A program made the position numbers and the translations under genes. A stretch of 64,000 nucleotides of DNA from Chloroflexota bacterium (GTDB lineage: Bacteria; Chloroflexota; Anaerolineae; Promineifilales; Promineifilaceae), in NCBI GenBank assembly GCA_014584575.1, contig JACTMP010000083.1:1-64000 (forward strand), in the 5' to 3' direction. The notes under the pieces were generated by a model. It searched no databases, was not told the DNA's origin, and saw only the letters and a program-made list of their open reading frames with translations. This document shows positions 44,122-52,522 of the stretch, one piece after another; position 1 is the first letter of the stretch; each line of letters begins with the position of its first letter.

Positions 44122-44838
44122 TTACTCCTGAAATTCAACGATCCTGGGCAGCGACCTGGCTGTTGCCACGGTGTTCTGCACTTCCTTCGGCAAAGGCGCG
44201 ATGCCCTCAAAGCCGGTACGGGCCACAAATTCGGCCAGCATGGCCCGCAGTTCTTCTGGTTCCCAGCTGGCAATCTTTTCCACGGTATCGGCGCCGGCGT
44301 CGTAATAGAGGCGGGCGCGAATGCTTTTCAAACCGCCCAGGCGGGACAGATCGGATAGTTTAACGAGTTCCAGAACAGCCTGCGCCGGAACGCCGGTTCC
44401 CGCGGCAAGCTGCTGCCGGGCGGTGGGCGTCGCCCCTGCCGCCAACATCTGTTCCACGTTGACAATATCTACAGCCGCCAGCTTCTCGATATGTGCCGGC
44501 TCGATGCCCCGAAATTCCTTCAGCGGAAAAACCCGGCGCTGTCTGGCCGTCTTTTGCTCACGAATCTCACTCGCCAGCACCGCCATCTCGTCATTACCGC
44601 TAAAATGATAGTAAAGGGCAAGGCCACGTACGAGCTTGCCGCTTGAACCCGGCTGCCGGGTTTCAACAACGACGGCATAAGCCTCAAGGTCTTGGGCCAC
44701 GGCCGTGTCCAATTCTCCACGCCCCTCCTCTGCCAGAAACGCCGCAAACTGCTGCACCTGCGCCACCAACCCGACGACCACGTGCTCCTTTTTGCCCTGC
44801 CGCCGCAAAAATTGCCGGAAGGCATTTTCATCTTTCAT
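44122..44838 (-). CDS. DUF4332/helix-hairpin-helix protein
   Basis: A 238-aa protein. Residues 1-95 resemble a helical bundle like the SAM-like N-terminal region of tyrosine recombinases (no catalytic domain follows). Residues about 110-210 form two helix-hairpin-helix repeats of the DUF4332 type: RGIEPAHIEKLAAVDIVNVE, LVKLSDLSRLGGLKSIRARL and DAGADTVEKIASWEPEELRA. HhH repeats usually bind DNA or mediate protein contacts. Overlaps of 4 nt upstream and a 1-nt gap downstream place it firmly in an operon. Function unknown. Confidence 0.8.
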   Translation of the reverse strand: MKDENAFRQFLRRQGKKEHVVVGLVAQVQQFAAFLAEEGRGELDTAVAQDLEAYAVVVETRQPGSSGKLVRGLALYYHFSGNDEMAVLASEIREQKTARQRRVFPLKEFRGIEPAHIEKLAAVDIVNVEQMLAAGATPTARQQLAAGTGVPAQAVLELVKLSDLSRLGGLKSIRARLYYDAGADTVEKIASWEPEELRAMLAEFVARTGFEGIAPLPKEVQNTVATARSLPRIVEFQE

Positions 44839-45530
44839 GCCGACCTCAATGGGCGCAGCCGGGCCGGCGACGGCCGTGCCAGCCAGACCAGCGCCAGCCC
44901 ATGTACCGCGCCAACTACCGCGCCGGTAATAAAAAGCCCTATGAGAATGGTCACGATGATGACGGCCGTAGAACTGCTGCGCTGCGCCACGTCAATGAGG
45001 ACGAAAATGATGGGCATACCTACCCCCCAGGCGGCGGCGTTGGCGGGCAGCCACACCCAGGCATGGGGCACGGCCGTGCGCAATACACGCCACTGCGGTA
45101 ACGCCAGCACCATACCAAGCACCAGCCCCATGCCCGCCGCCAGCAGCAAGACGGTAGCCAGTGAAGGTTCGGCTACGGCCGTGTCCGTCTCTGCTGCCTC
45201 CATGTCCATCAGCGTACTGGGCAGCGACCCCAAAAACCAGGCCACCACCGCGCCGATAATGGTCGCCCTGATCCAGGCGCGCCGGGCGATGTGCGGGAAG
45301 GGGCGGCGCAGCACCAGCCATTGCAGCCAGCCCACCACGCCACCTTCAATAGCTCCCGTCGCGCTCATCAGCAAGATGCCGACCAGGGAGGCCCAGGCGC
45401 TGCCAGCTTCCATCACCTGCCAGATGATCAAAACATCCAGCGCAAACGTCAGCCCCAACCCCACGGCCTCGGCCAATGAATTGGCCCCTACCCAACGCAG
45501 CCAGAGAGCGGTGTTATCTTGTGTGTTCAT
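44835..45530 (-). CDS. Polytopic membrane protein of unknown function
   Basis: A 231-aa integral membrane protein with about six hydrophobic helices (for example LGLTFALDVLIIWQVM, VLLLAAGMGLVLGMVLALPQ, AVIIVTILIGLFITGAVVGA). Repeated G-x-x-x-G patterns and LQWLVLRR/PQWRVLR turns suggest an internal duplication of two three-helix units. No transporter or enzyme motif is seen. First gene of the tight operon, ending with a 4-nt overlap into the DUF4332 gene. Confidence 0.75.
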   Translation of the reverse strand: MNTQDNTALWLRWVGANSLAEAVGLGLTFALDVLIIWQVMEAGSAWASLVGILLMSATGAIEGGVVGWLQWLVLRRPFPHIARRAWIRATIIGAVVAWFLGSLPSTLMDMEAAETDTAVAEPSLATVLLLAAGMGLVLGMVLALPQWRVLRTAVPHAWVWLPANAAAWGVGMPIIFVLIDVAQRSSSTAVIIVTILIGLFITGAVVGAVHGLALVWLARPSPARLRPLRSA

Positions 45531-45557
45531 ATCGGTTCCTCAAAAGAGTTGTTTTTC

Positions 45558-46193
45558 TCAGGGCACATAAACCGGCATATCCAGCACCCGATAGCCACCG
45601 TCCTCGCTCTGGATAACGCGGAATTCAAAATCGGTTTCCGGCGGCGTAGGTTGGTTCTCGCCACAGCAAGGGCCGCGTGCAAACAGGCTGCCGTCCGGCG
45701 CGGTGAACTGCACGGTGAAGATGGTTTCGCCAACGGCCGTATCCTCTTTGAAACTGGCAACACGCACCGGCAAACATTGCAGGCCGTTCACCTGGCAGCC
45801 GTTTTGCCAGAGTGCGGCCACATCCGCCGGATCAACCGTAGGGTTGTAGCCTTGCAGCACGTCATAGCTGCCGCCGTACAATTCCGCCGCCGCCGCATAT
45901 TCACCCGCCGCCAGCCGATCAAAAAAGGTGAGCAGCACCCGGTGTTGTTCACAGACGCCATGATAGAGCGCCCATTCATCACAGGTACGGCCGTCGGCCC
46001 ACACACACACGCCGTACTCACCCGCCTCATTCTGCCGCATTTCCACCTGGCCACCCTGTTGGATGCAATTTGCCGAAGCGGGATTAGCCAGGGCTGCGGC
46101 ATTTGGGGTTTCCTCTGTGCTTGTTTGGGCGCAAGCGGCACAGAGCATGAGAATTAACACCGCTATTAGATGAAATCGAATGCTGCTGGGCAT
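45558..46193 (-). CDS. Lipoprotein with DUF333 domain
   Basis: A 211-aa lipoprotein. The signal peptide ends with lipobox LCAAC at about residues 17-21. Residues about 35-85 match DUF333 (NPASANCIQQGGQVEMRQNE, YGVCVWADGRTCDEWALYHG), a small cysteine-containing domain of unknown role in exported proteins. A NTF2-like C-terminal half follows. GAAGGAG lies 6 nt before the ATG. It is 27 bp upstream of the five-gene operon and may be its first gene. Function unknown. Confidence 0.8.
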   Translation of the reverse strand: MPSSIRFHLIAVLILMLCAACAQTSTEETPNAAALANPASANCIQQGGQVEMRQNEAGEYGVCVWADGRTCDEWALYHGVCEQHRVLLTFFDRLAAGEYAAAAELYGGSYDVLQGYNPTVDPADVAALWQNGCQVNGLQCLPVRVASFKEDTAVGETIFTVQFTAPDGSLFARGPCCGENQPTPPETDFEFRVIQSEDGGYRVLDMPVYVP

Positions 46194-46319
46194 GGCTAAC
46201 TCCTTCAAACCAAATCTCCCACTCAGACACTATAACCCTTTATGCACCAACAAAATAAGTAACAAAAGGCACAAGATGAAACTGAATTTCATCAAATCCT
46301 GAAATTATCATTTCGCGGA

Positions 46320-46784
46320 TCAGAAACGGGTTGTTTCAGAACGGGCAATTTCAGGCAAAACGGCCGTAACAAACGGCCATTGCGGTTGTACAGGCGCGGG
46401 CATTTGATTAGGGTCATCGTTGGGGCCGGGCAGCGCACTCGTTTGCGCCGAAAGGTCAATGAACAGGTCAAGCTGCCCTAATTCGCCGGTGATGGTTTGC
46501 ACCAGTTGCGCCGGGGAAGTGGTCTGATCGGCCATCTCCTCTAGCAACAGCAGTTTGCGGCCAAATGCCTGTACGCGCTCCTTGATTTTGGCTGAGGTTT
46601 CCAAAGGGATGTGCCAGCACACGAGAGCAATATCCGCGCCTTTTTGGGCTAACTGGCCGATTAACAACTGCGTCACGGCCGTGTCATTCCCCACCAACAA
46701 GACAACTTTGCCGGTTAACAGCCGGTGGTTCACGCCTGACGGTCGCCCTCTCTCGTCGTTTTGATATGCCTGTGACTCATTCAT
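46320..46784 (-). CDS. Truncated SDR-like Rossmann protein, probably inactive
   Basis: A 154-aa protein resembling the first half of YhdF-type short-chain dehydrogenases. It has GKVVLLVGNDTAVTQ where the family has TGGxxGIG. ALVCWHIP, GELGQLDLFIDLS (family NNAA lost) follow, and there is no YxxxK catalytic motif. Normal SDRs are about 250-290 residues. Either a decayed gene or a repurposed nucleotide-binding pseudoenzyme; the frame is open and ends cleanly. GAGGAGGCAATA lies upstream, so it is probably translated. Confidence 0.6.
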   Translation of the reverse strand: MNESQAYQNDERGRPSGVNHRLLTGKVVLLVGNDTAVTQLLIGQLAQKGADIALVCWHIPLETSAKIKERVQAFGRKLLLLEEMADQTTSPAQLVQTITGELGQLDLFIDLSAQTSALPGPNDDPNQMPAPVQPQWPFVTAVLPEIARSETTRF

Positions 46785-47063
46785 TATTGCCTCCTCTTAA
46801 CTTATGCTGCCAGTGTAGGAGCAACGGCCGTTTGCCTGAATAGATATTGGCACATCCCCCAGGCACAGATGGAGATATAACCCGGAGAGGGTCTCAAAAG
46901 GCACAACAAACGTGTATCCACAACCTATACCCCGGATACATCGGTCTGGGCAACGCGGGCGGTTATAGTGAGAGACGTAGACGTTGCCCCGCTTTGTGGG
47001 GGTCAGGCAAGGCAAATGGCAGCTTTTAACCACTGACCCGGTAAATCACTTTCGGAGGTAAAC

Positions 47064-47279
47064 ATGAGTAACGTACTCGAAATGAACAGCGATATTTTGG
47101 AAGGCAAATGGAATCAGGTGAAAGGCAAAGTGCGCCAGAAGTGGGGTGACCTGACGGATGACGACCTGACCCGGATCGCCGGTAAACGCGACGAACTGGT
47201 GGGCCTGATTCAGGAACGCTACGGCCGTACACGCGCCGAAGCGGAACGCGAAGTCAATGAGTTTATGAGCGGCTTATAA
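47064..47279 (+). CDS. CsbD family stress protein
   Basis: A 71-aa protein matching the CsbD family: ILEGKWNQVKGKVRQKWGDL, LTDDDLTRIAGKRDELVGLI and a helical C-terminus. CsbD-type proteins are made in large amounts under general stress in many bacteria; the mechanism is unknown. GGAGG lies 7 nt before the ATG. The 34-nt palindrome with following T-rich sequence directly after the gene could be its terminator. It is at the edge of an envelope/stress cluster. Confidence 0.92.
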   Translation: MSNVLEMNSDILEGKWNQVKGKVRQKWGDLTDDDLTRIAGKRDELVGLIQERYGRTRAEAEREVNEFMSGL

Positions 47280-47295
47280 GCTCTAAGCTGAATAT

Positions 47296-47329
47296 AGACC
47301 CTAAGGGTTTTCTGAAACCCTTAGGGTCT
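47296..47329. repeat. 34-nt palindrome, copy 4 (shared gene end)
   Basis: Arms AGACCCTAAGGGTTT and complement, identical in the arms to the copy at 752. Followed by TTTTTGTCTT on the plus strand, so it may terminate the csbD-like gene. On the minus strand it supplies the stop codon of the convergent permease gene, whose product also ends Arg-Pro. Confidence 0.85.
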
Positions 47330-48469
47330 TTTTGTCTTCTCTAACAACTGCGCCAGCCGTTGGCTAAGATTTTGCAGTTCCGGCATCGCCGCCTCATCTT
47401 CAGAGGCGGCGATTTTTTGCGCCAGTTGTTGGTAGCGGGTCTGCAATCGTTCGAGGGGCACGGCCGTGTCCACCCGTGTAATGGAAGCCTGATAAAGCTG
47501 CGCCACGACCACTTCAATGGCCGCCGCCAGCGGCGGGGCCACCACCAATCCCCACAGGCCAAAGGCTTCAAACAGGGGCAGTATCACCAGGATGGTCAGC
47601 AAAAAGCTGCGCCGTTTGCGCGGCCACAGGCGCGGTTCCACCACCAGTTCCAGGCCGATAAACACCAGCAGTGCGTAAACGGCCACCCCCACGCCCAGAC
47701 CGATACTTTCCAGACTACCCAGGCCAAAGGCAAACACGGCCGTAAACAACCCACCAAACAGGGGCACAAAAGCGGCCACTCCTCCCACAAAAGCCAGCAG
47801 CAAGGGGAATTCAAAACCGACAACGGCCGTGCCGCCCGCCAATAAAAGGGCCGCCAACACACTTTGCACCGTCTGGCTGCGCAAATAACCGGCCACGGCC
47901 GTTTCCACCTCGCGCCAGCTATCCCGCGCATAAGCCCGCCGCTTCACCGGAAGCAGGGACAACCACAGGCGCTCAAACCGGGATTGGTCAACGCTCCAAT
48001 AGATGCTCAACGCCAACAGCACCAGCAAACCGGCCACAGCGCCGGTAAGGCTGCTGGTGATGGTGATAACCGCTGGCGTCACCTGCTGGAGTTCCGTCCC
48101 CGTAAACGTAAACGGCGGCAGCAGATTCACGGCCGTTTGCTGCCAACCCGCCCCCATTTGCCAGCGGCGGTGTAAACTTTCGTACTCCACCACCGCCTGA
48201 TTCACCGCCAGATTGAGTTCTTGCCACCACCATTCACCAACCAACAGCAGCACCAGCACAAAACCGCCGATGCCCACCACATACAGCAGCAATTGGGCCG
48301 CCCCTTTGGGCAAACCGCGCGCCACCAATCCATCCACAAACGGCCGTATGGCCGCCGCCACAAATAATGACAATACAAACAACAGCAGCGCCAGCTTGAA
48401 CTGCCATAAAACCAGCAGGACGGTAAGCGTGGTTAGAATCACGGCCGTGTACTTCATCAATTGCTTCAT
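47321..48469 (-). CDS. AI-2E family permease (UPF0118), copy 1
   Basis: A 382-aa membrane protein with eight or so helices (LTVLLVLWQFKLALLLFVLS, GLLVLLALSIYWSVD, and others) and the large extracellular loop after helix three. This is the AI-2E/UPF0118 transporter pattern; members export or import signals, or act as Na+/H+ antiporters. The C-terminal helix is charged. Its start overlaps the stop of a paralogue by 4 nt, so the two form a translationally coupled pair. The stop codon lies within a dispersed palindrome. Substrate unknown. Confidence 0.88.
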   Translation of the reverse strand: MKQLMKYTAVILTTLTVLLVLWQFKLALLLFVLSLFVAAAIRPFVDGLVARGLPKGAAQLLLYVVGIGGFVLVLLLVGEWWWQELNLAVNQAVVEYESLHRRWQMGAGWQQTAVNLLPPFTFTGTELQQVTPAVITITSSLTGAVAGLLVLLALSIYWSVDQSRFERLWLSLLPVKRRAYARDSWREVETAVAGYLRSQTVQSVLAALLLAGGTAVVGFEFPLLLAFVGGVAAFVPLFGGLFTAVFAFGLGSLESIGLGVGVAVYALLVFIGLELVVEPRLWPRKRRSFLLTILVILPLFEAFGLWGLVVAPPLAAAIEVVVAQLYQASITRVDTAVPLERLQTRYQQLAQKIAASEDEAAMPELQNLSQRLAQLLEKTKRP

Positions 48470-49713
48470 TGCCCGCGCCCCCCGTTTCCTTGCCCCGCCA
48501 GGTAACTTTCCAAATCCAGGGCAATGGCTTCCAGTTCATCCTCTACCTCGTCGGTGATGGCCGAAGGGGTATCTTCTTTGCGGCGTACCTGGCTGCGTAC
48601 ATCTTGCACCAGTTGGTTCGTCTCGTACCGCAGCATACTCCAGTGATCCCGCCCCGGCTCTTTTGCCGCCAGGCTCTCCCGCGCCAACAAAAAACGCTCG
48701 ACGAATAATTGGATAACGGCCGCCAACGGCAGGGCGATAAGCGCCCCCAAAACGCCAAACAAGGAGCCAAAGGCCAACAGCGCCAACAGTGTGACCAACG
48801 GCCGTACCCCGATGGTACGGCTCATCACCCGGGGCACCAATAAGCTATTCTCTAGCTGCTGGATGACGGCCGTGGCCAGGATAACCCACAATGCTGTCGC
48901 CGGGGAAATGGAAAGCGCGACGATGAGCGCCGGCGCGGCCCCCAATACCGGCCCCACAATCGGCACCGCTTCCAACAATCCGGCAAAAACCGCCAGCAGT
49001 AGCGCGTGGGGCAAGCCGATCACCGAATACGCCACAAATGCCAACCCGCCAATGATCAGGCACAGGAGGCCCTGGCCTAGCAGGTAGGCGCTCACCTTCG
49101 TCTCAATCTCTTGCACCAACGCCCGCGCTTCCTCCCGCTTTTGCAGGGGCACCAGCAAAAACGCCGCCTGCTTCAGGCGGCTGCCTTCCAGTGTCCAATA
49201 AAAGGTCAGGATGCCCACCGCCATCACCTGAAGCAAGCCGCGAAGCAGCCCATTAACCTCCTTTGGGGATGAATCGGTATCCGGCAGAGTTAATTCACCC
49301 TCGCCACCGAACCCCGGCAGTTCGGCGGGAAGGATCAGGAACAGGCGATTGAGCAGAATGTTGGGCAGGCGCTGGAGACTCTCGTAGAGCGATTGATACC
49401 CGGCGGTCAGATTTTGGCCGATGGCCGCGCCTTGCTCGGCTAAAACGGGCAGGCTGTAGGCGATGAGCAGGCCGCAGAACGTGCCAATCAGCCCAAAAAT
49501 AAGCACAATGCCGGCCGGTTTGGGGATGCCCCGCTTTTCCAGCCAGAGGACGCCAGGGTGTACGGCCGTGCTCAAAATCACGGCCGTTAGCAGCAACAAT
49601 AGCACCCCCTGGAAACGCCATAACAGCCAAAAACAGCCGAGTACGGCCGTTACCCCCAACGTCCACAGCACCAACTGCCATGTCGAAATCAGCGGAATTT
49701 CAAAATCTTTCAT
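48466..49713 (-). CDS. AI-2E family permease (UPF0118), copy 2
   Basis: A 415-aa paralogue of the downstream gene. Helices include LVLWTLGVTAVLGCFWLLW, FYWTLEGSRLKQAAFLLV and the family region GLLEAVPIVGPVLGAAPALI, with a final charged helical tail (DVRSQVRRKED) of about 70 residues. The pair probably makes a hetero-oligomer. It lies upstream of a GlsB-type gene and downstream of none; the gap at 49714-49877 contains a repeat and terminator. Confidence 0.88.
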   Translation of the reverse strand: MKDFEIPLISTWQLVLWTLGVTAVLGCFWLLWRFQGVLLLLLTAVILSTAVHPGVLWLEKRGIPKPAGIVLIFGLIGTFCGLLIAYSLPVLAEQGAAIGQNLTAGYQSLYESLQRLPNILLNRLFLILPAELPGFGGEGELTLPDTDSSPKEVNGLLRGLLQVMAVGILTFYWTLEGSRLKQAAFLLVPLQKREEARALVQEIETKVSAYLLGQGLLCLIIGGLAFVAYSVIGLPHALLLAVFAGLLEAVPIVGPVLGAAPALIVALSISPATALWVILATAVIQQLENSLLVPRVMSRTIGVRPLVTLLALLAFGSLFGVLGALIALPLAAVIQLFVERFLLARESLAAKEPGRDHWSMLRYETNQLVQDVRSQVRRKEDTPSAITDEVEDELEAIALDLESYLAGQGNGGRGQ

Positions 49714-49737
49714 TACCGTCCACTCCTGTCAAAACCA

Positions 49738-49793
49738 GTTTGTAGTAGGCGATTCATCGCCTTCTGACGGCACTAAAGTGCCTACTACGAACG
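49738..49793. repeat. Dispersed repeat (TTTGTAGTAGGCG..TACTACGAAC)
   Basis: TTTGTAGTAGGCGATTCATC and GCACTAAAGTGCCTACTACG, each a small hairpin, together an inverted arrangement. Relative at 4072-4119. It lies in the leader region of the permease pair. Confidence 0.7.
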
Positions 49794-49816
49794 GTGGATC
49801 AAGTCCCCTTTTGTAC

Positions 49817-49848
49817 ACAAAAAAACCCCCACACAAGCCGTGTGGGGG
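49817..49848 (-). terminator. Rho-independent terminator after the GlsB-type gene
   Basis: On the minus strand, stem CCCCCACAC/GTGTGGGGG with a 5-nt loop followed by a run of eight T. It begins about 30 nt after the stop codon. Confidence 0.9.
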
Positions 49849-49877
49849 CATTCGGTTTTGCTTCGGGCTTATGCCAA

Positions 49878-50138
49878 TCAGGCCGCCCGGCGCAAAATGC
49901 CTACCAGGAAAAGCAGCACCACCGAGCCAACGATGGCCACCAGCAGCGTCCATAGGTTAAAGCCGGTGTTTCCGGGCAGGCCCAGCAGGTTAAACAAGAA
50001 CCCACCGATGAGCGCGCCTACAATACCGACAATGATGTTGGCTATGGCGCCCATCTGGTTATCGCGCCCCATCAACATACTGGCGATCCACCCCGCCACA
50101 CCACCTAAAATGATCCACAAAATGATATTCAGTAACAT
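49878..50138 (-). CDS. GlsB/YeaQ/YmgE family membrane protein
   Basis: An 86-aa protein of three hydrophobic helices, starting LLNIILWIILGGVAGWIASM and with IVGIVGALIGGFLFNLLG, the transglycosylase-associated (GlsB/YeaQ) family pattern. Members are stress-induced membrane proteins without known activity. AAGGAGAC precedes the ATG and a strong terminator follows. Part of the envelope/stress cluster. Confidence 0.92.
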   Translation of the reverse strand: MLLNIILWIILGGVAGWIASMLMGRDNQMGAIANIIVGIVGALIGGFLFNLLGLPGNTGFNLWTLLVAIVGSVVLLFLVGILRRAA

Positions 50139-50185
50139 ATTTGTCTCCTTATGTAAAGTATTTTACTTTTGATAACCTGTAGCAA

Positions 50186-50260
50186 TTGGTGGCAAGTGGC
50201 AAGTGGCAAGTTGCAGGTTGCAGGTGATTCTTGCCACCTGCCACTTGCTACCTGCCACTC
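50186..50260. repeat. GGCAAGT-word inverted repeat
   Basis: GTGGCAAGTGGCAAGTGGCA followed by GTTGCAGG, then the complementary GCCACCTGCCACTTGC half. Same family as 15331, 41670, 55561 and 60418. Confidence 0.8.
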
Positions 50261-50264
50261 CCCA

Positions 50265-50771
50265 TCAATTTTTCGCGGCGGTATTCAAACCGGTTTTGCC
50301 GTAGGTACCCATCGCCAGGTCGTCCAGCGTCTGGTCGGCGGCATATTCCTGGTTCAGAATGCTTTGCAAAACTCGCGCCGCGTCGTCATACCCCAGAGAG
50401 TTGGCAAAGGTGCGCAGGCTGCCATACGTGGCAATCTCATAATGCTCCACCTTTTGCGCGGCCACGATCAAAGCGGCATCACGCGCATCGGCATCCCCAC
50501 CGTTTTGCACAATCTCACGGCCCTCTTCAATCAACCCTTCCATGGCTTTGCATTTGGTGCTGGTGGGGTTTTCATTCAAATCGTCCAGAATCGTGCGCAC
50601 GGCCTGCATATGGTTTTCCGTTTCCGTCAGGTGGTTTTTAAAAGCCTGGCGCAATTTCTGGTTAGCCGCCGCCTGGGCCATCTGGGGCAGAGCTTCTGTC
50701 AACTGCTTTTCAGCGCTGTACACATCTTTCAACTGTCCGACATACACGTCTTTCAAAGTATTGAGTTTCAT
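50265..50771 (-). CDS. DUF892 ferritin-like protein (YciE/YciF family)
   Basis: A 168-aa four-helix-bundle protein. TLKDVYVGQLKDVYSAEKQL, AFKNHLTETENHMQAVRTIL, GLIEEGREIV and AAQKVEHYEIATYGSLRTFA contain the E/E-xx-H iron-ligand pattern of the YciE/YciF stress-induced ferritin-like group. AAAGGAAAG precedes the ATG. Member of the stress cluster. Confidence 0.9.
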   Translation of the reverse strand: MKLNTLKDVYVGQLKDVYSAEKQLTEALPQMAQAAANQKLRQAFKNHLTETENHMQAVRTILDDLNENPTSTKCKAMEGLIEEGREIVQNGGDADARDAALIVAAQKVEHYEIATYGSLRTFANSLGYDDAARVLQSILNQEYAADQTLDDLAMGTYGKTGLNTAAKN

Positions 50772-50880
50772 GGTTCTTTCCTTTTTTTGTTTGTGCGTTA
50801 ATTTGCCTTAACGTTAGCTGCCATGTCCGATACGATAAATAGGTGAAGATACAAAAGAGGGTACAGAGGGGGGTACATCC

Positions 50881-51747
50881 TTATGGTTCCAGACCAGCCG
50901 GTACCCCATTAGGATACAAAGATTCAATGGCTTCCCGGATGCGCTCGATGCGGTTATCGGGATTGGGGTGGGTGCTGAAAAATTCGGGCTGACCGCCAGG
51001 CCCACTAGCTGGGCCGCTGGCCTTAGCCAGAATTTCCATCACCTCCACCAGGGCGCGGGGGTCATAACCGGCTTCGGCCATAAACTGCACCCCTAAGCGA
51101 TCCGATTGCAGTTCGTCGTCACGGCCGTATTTCAACGTCACCAGGTGGCTGATCAGGGCCGACAATTGTTGCGTCGTCAGGCCGCTGTTTGGGTTTTCCG
51201 GGTCATAGGCGGCAATCACTGCCGCGCCGCTCAACCCCTGGGCCAGCCTTTGTTCCGCTAACTGCTCCGCCGCATGGCGGGCGACCACGTGCCCCATCTC
51301 GTGGGCCATAATCCCGGCCAACTGACCTTCCGTCTCCAGCCGTTCAAACAGGGCCATCGTGATGAACATCTGCCCGCCGGGCAAAGCAAAGGCATTGATC
51401 GTTTCCCGGTCGGCCAACAAATGGCAGTCAAAAGGCCAATCGGTCTGGCTGACGGTGCTGTTATTCATCAACCGCGCGCATACCCCATCCACATAAGCCT
51501 GCAAGTCGTTATCCCGGTGCAAGCCACCGTGCATTTGGGCCAGTTGTGGCGCGGCTTGCAGCCCCATGGCAATCTCCTGGTCTGGGGAAAGGGCTACCTG
51601 CTGCGTCTCGCCGGTAATAGGATTAAATTCGCTGGAAGCAAAGTAAGTGATCAGGGAAATACCGGCAATCACCAGCGCCACCAGAATTCGGCCCATGCTA
51701 AAACGTCCTCGGCGATTACTGCCCGTGTCGGGCATTCTGCGGTACAT
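50881..51747 (-). CDS. M48 family metallopeptidase
   Basis: A 288-aa membrane-anchored protease. One N-terminal helix (GRILVALVIAGISLITYFAS) is followed by the catalytic domain: the zinc motif HEMGH in AGIMAHEMGHVVARHAAEQ, and the third ligand Glu in GRDDELQSDRLG. NAFALPGGQMFI is the substrate-binding strand. This is like BepA/LoiP-type M48 proteases that clear misfolded envelope proteins. AAAAGGAG lies before the ATG. Twelve bp downstream of the YggT-like gene, so they may be co-transcribed. Confidence 0.92.
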   Translation of the reverse strand: MYRRMPDTGSNRRGRFSMGRILVALVIAGISLITYFASSEFNPITGETQQVALSPDQEIAMGLQAAPQLAQMHGGLHRDNDLQAYVDGVCARLMNNSTVSQTDWPFDCHLLADRETINAFALPGGQMFITMALFERLETEGQLAGIMAHEMGHVVARHAAEQLAEQRLAQGLSGAAVIAAYDPENPNSGLTTQQLSALISHLVTLKYGRDDELQSDRLGVQFMAEAGYDPRALVEVMEILAKASGPASGPGGQPEFFSTHPNPDNRIERIREAIESLYPNGVPAGLEP

Positions 51748-51759
51748 GGTTTTCTCCTT

Positions 51760-52182
51760 TTACCGCTCCAAGATTAAATGGATGAGGTACGCAGCCAGCC
51801 AGAATAAGAGGGCATAAACCACCATGGCAATAATCGAAGAGATTTCCAGGACGGCCCCGCTGGCTGAGGGAGTGGATGTTAATCCGGCGAAGGGCGCCAG
51901 AAAGGGGGCGGTGATGGCATAGACGAAGCTGGCAAAACCACTCTCAGGGTTCGCGGCGATCAGCTTGAGAAATACGCGGAAACCTATCAAGGTTTCCAAA
52001 ATGATGGCGATGAGCCATATGATTCGGTCCACTTTGTTGAGGGGAAAATAGCCCACCTTATCATCGCTGTAATGATAGTGATGCACCTCTTCCACGATGA
52101 CTTCTGGTTGCTGCTGTGGGTTGACCTCGTCCAATGTTTGTCTTGAGGTGACTGTTCCTTCGTACTCATTGATGGATGTCAT
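51760..52182 (-). CDS. YggT-like membrane protein
   Basis: A 140-aa protein. Residues 1-50 are soluble, acidic and His-rich (VIVEEVHHYHYSDDK). The remaining part has three helices, with DRIIWLIAIILETLIGFRVF and VVYALLFWLAAYLIHLILER resembling the YggT family. GGAGG lies 7 nt before the chosen ATG. It is first in the minus-strand pair with the M48 protease. Function unknown; YggT relatives affect division or osmotic tolerance. Confidence 0.75.
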   Translation of the reverse strand: MTSINEYEGTVTSRQTLDEVNPQQQPEVIVEEVHHYHYSDDKVGYFPLNKVDRIIWLIAIILETLIGFRVFLKLIAANPESGFASFVYAITAPFLAPFAGLTSTPSASGAVLEISSIIAMVVYALLFWLAAYLIHLILER

Positions 52183-52522
52183 TTTATGTCCTCCATTTCC
52201 TGGTTGAGCCATATTTCCAGGTTGCGCTCTATCCTAAGAGGCTTCCAGCATTTCCAGAATGGGTAAAATCCCTACCTTTCCCGGCAAAACACCCTACTTT
52301 TGCCAGCAATTCTCAATTTGGTTTGTGGCGGCAGATAAATCTGCACCAACAAAAGGCAAAGTCGGCCTTCGCCGACTAAAACCCAGTGGATAACAACCCA
52401 CGAAGGTGGGCTTTGCTGTTTGTAGCCGCGATTTCAATCGCCGGGAATTGAGTATAATCACCCTAAACCTTTGTTTCTTTCCCCTGCTGCCTGATCAAGA
52501 TAGAATTTCGGTGAGGGGAATT
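52183..52522. other. Divergent promoter region with operator-like sites and composite repeat
   Basis: A 340-bp gap. Bases 52261-52280 and 52284-52303 hold two sites related to AAGGTAGGG..CCC (GGGTAAAATCCCTACCTTTC and a CACCCTACTTTTG form). Bases 52304-52452 hold the composite repeat (CAGCAATTCTC..GGGAATTGAG) with hairpins like GTCGGCCTTCGCCGAC and CCCACGAAGGTGGG. Confidence 0.6.

Noticed and set aside
44692..45570. A 292-codon plus-strand frame
   Set aside because: Antisense to the DUF4332 and membrane-protein genes; no recognisable sequence.
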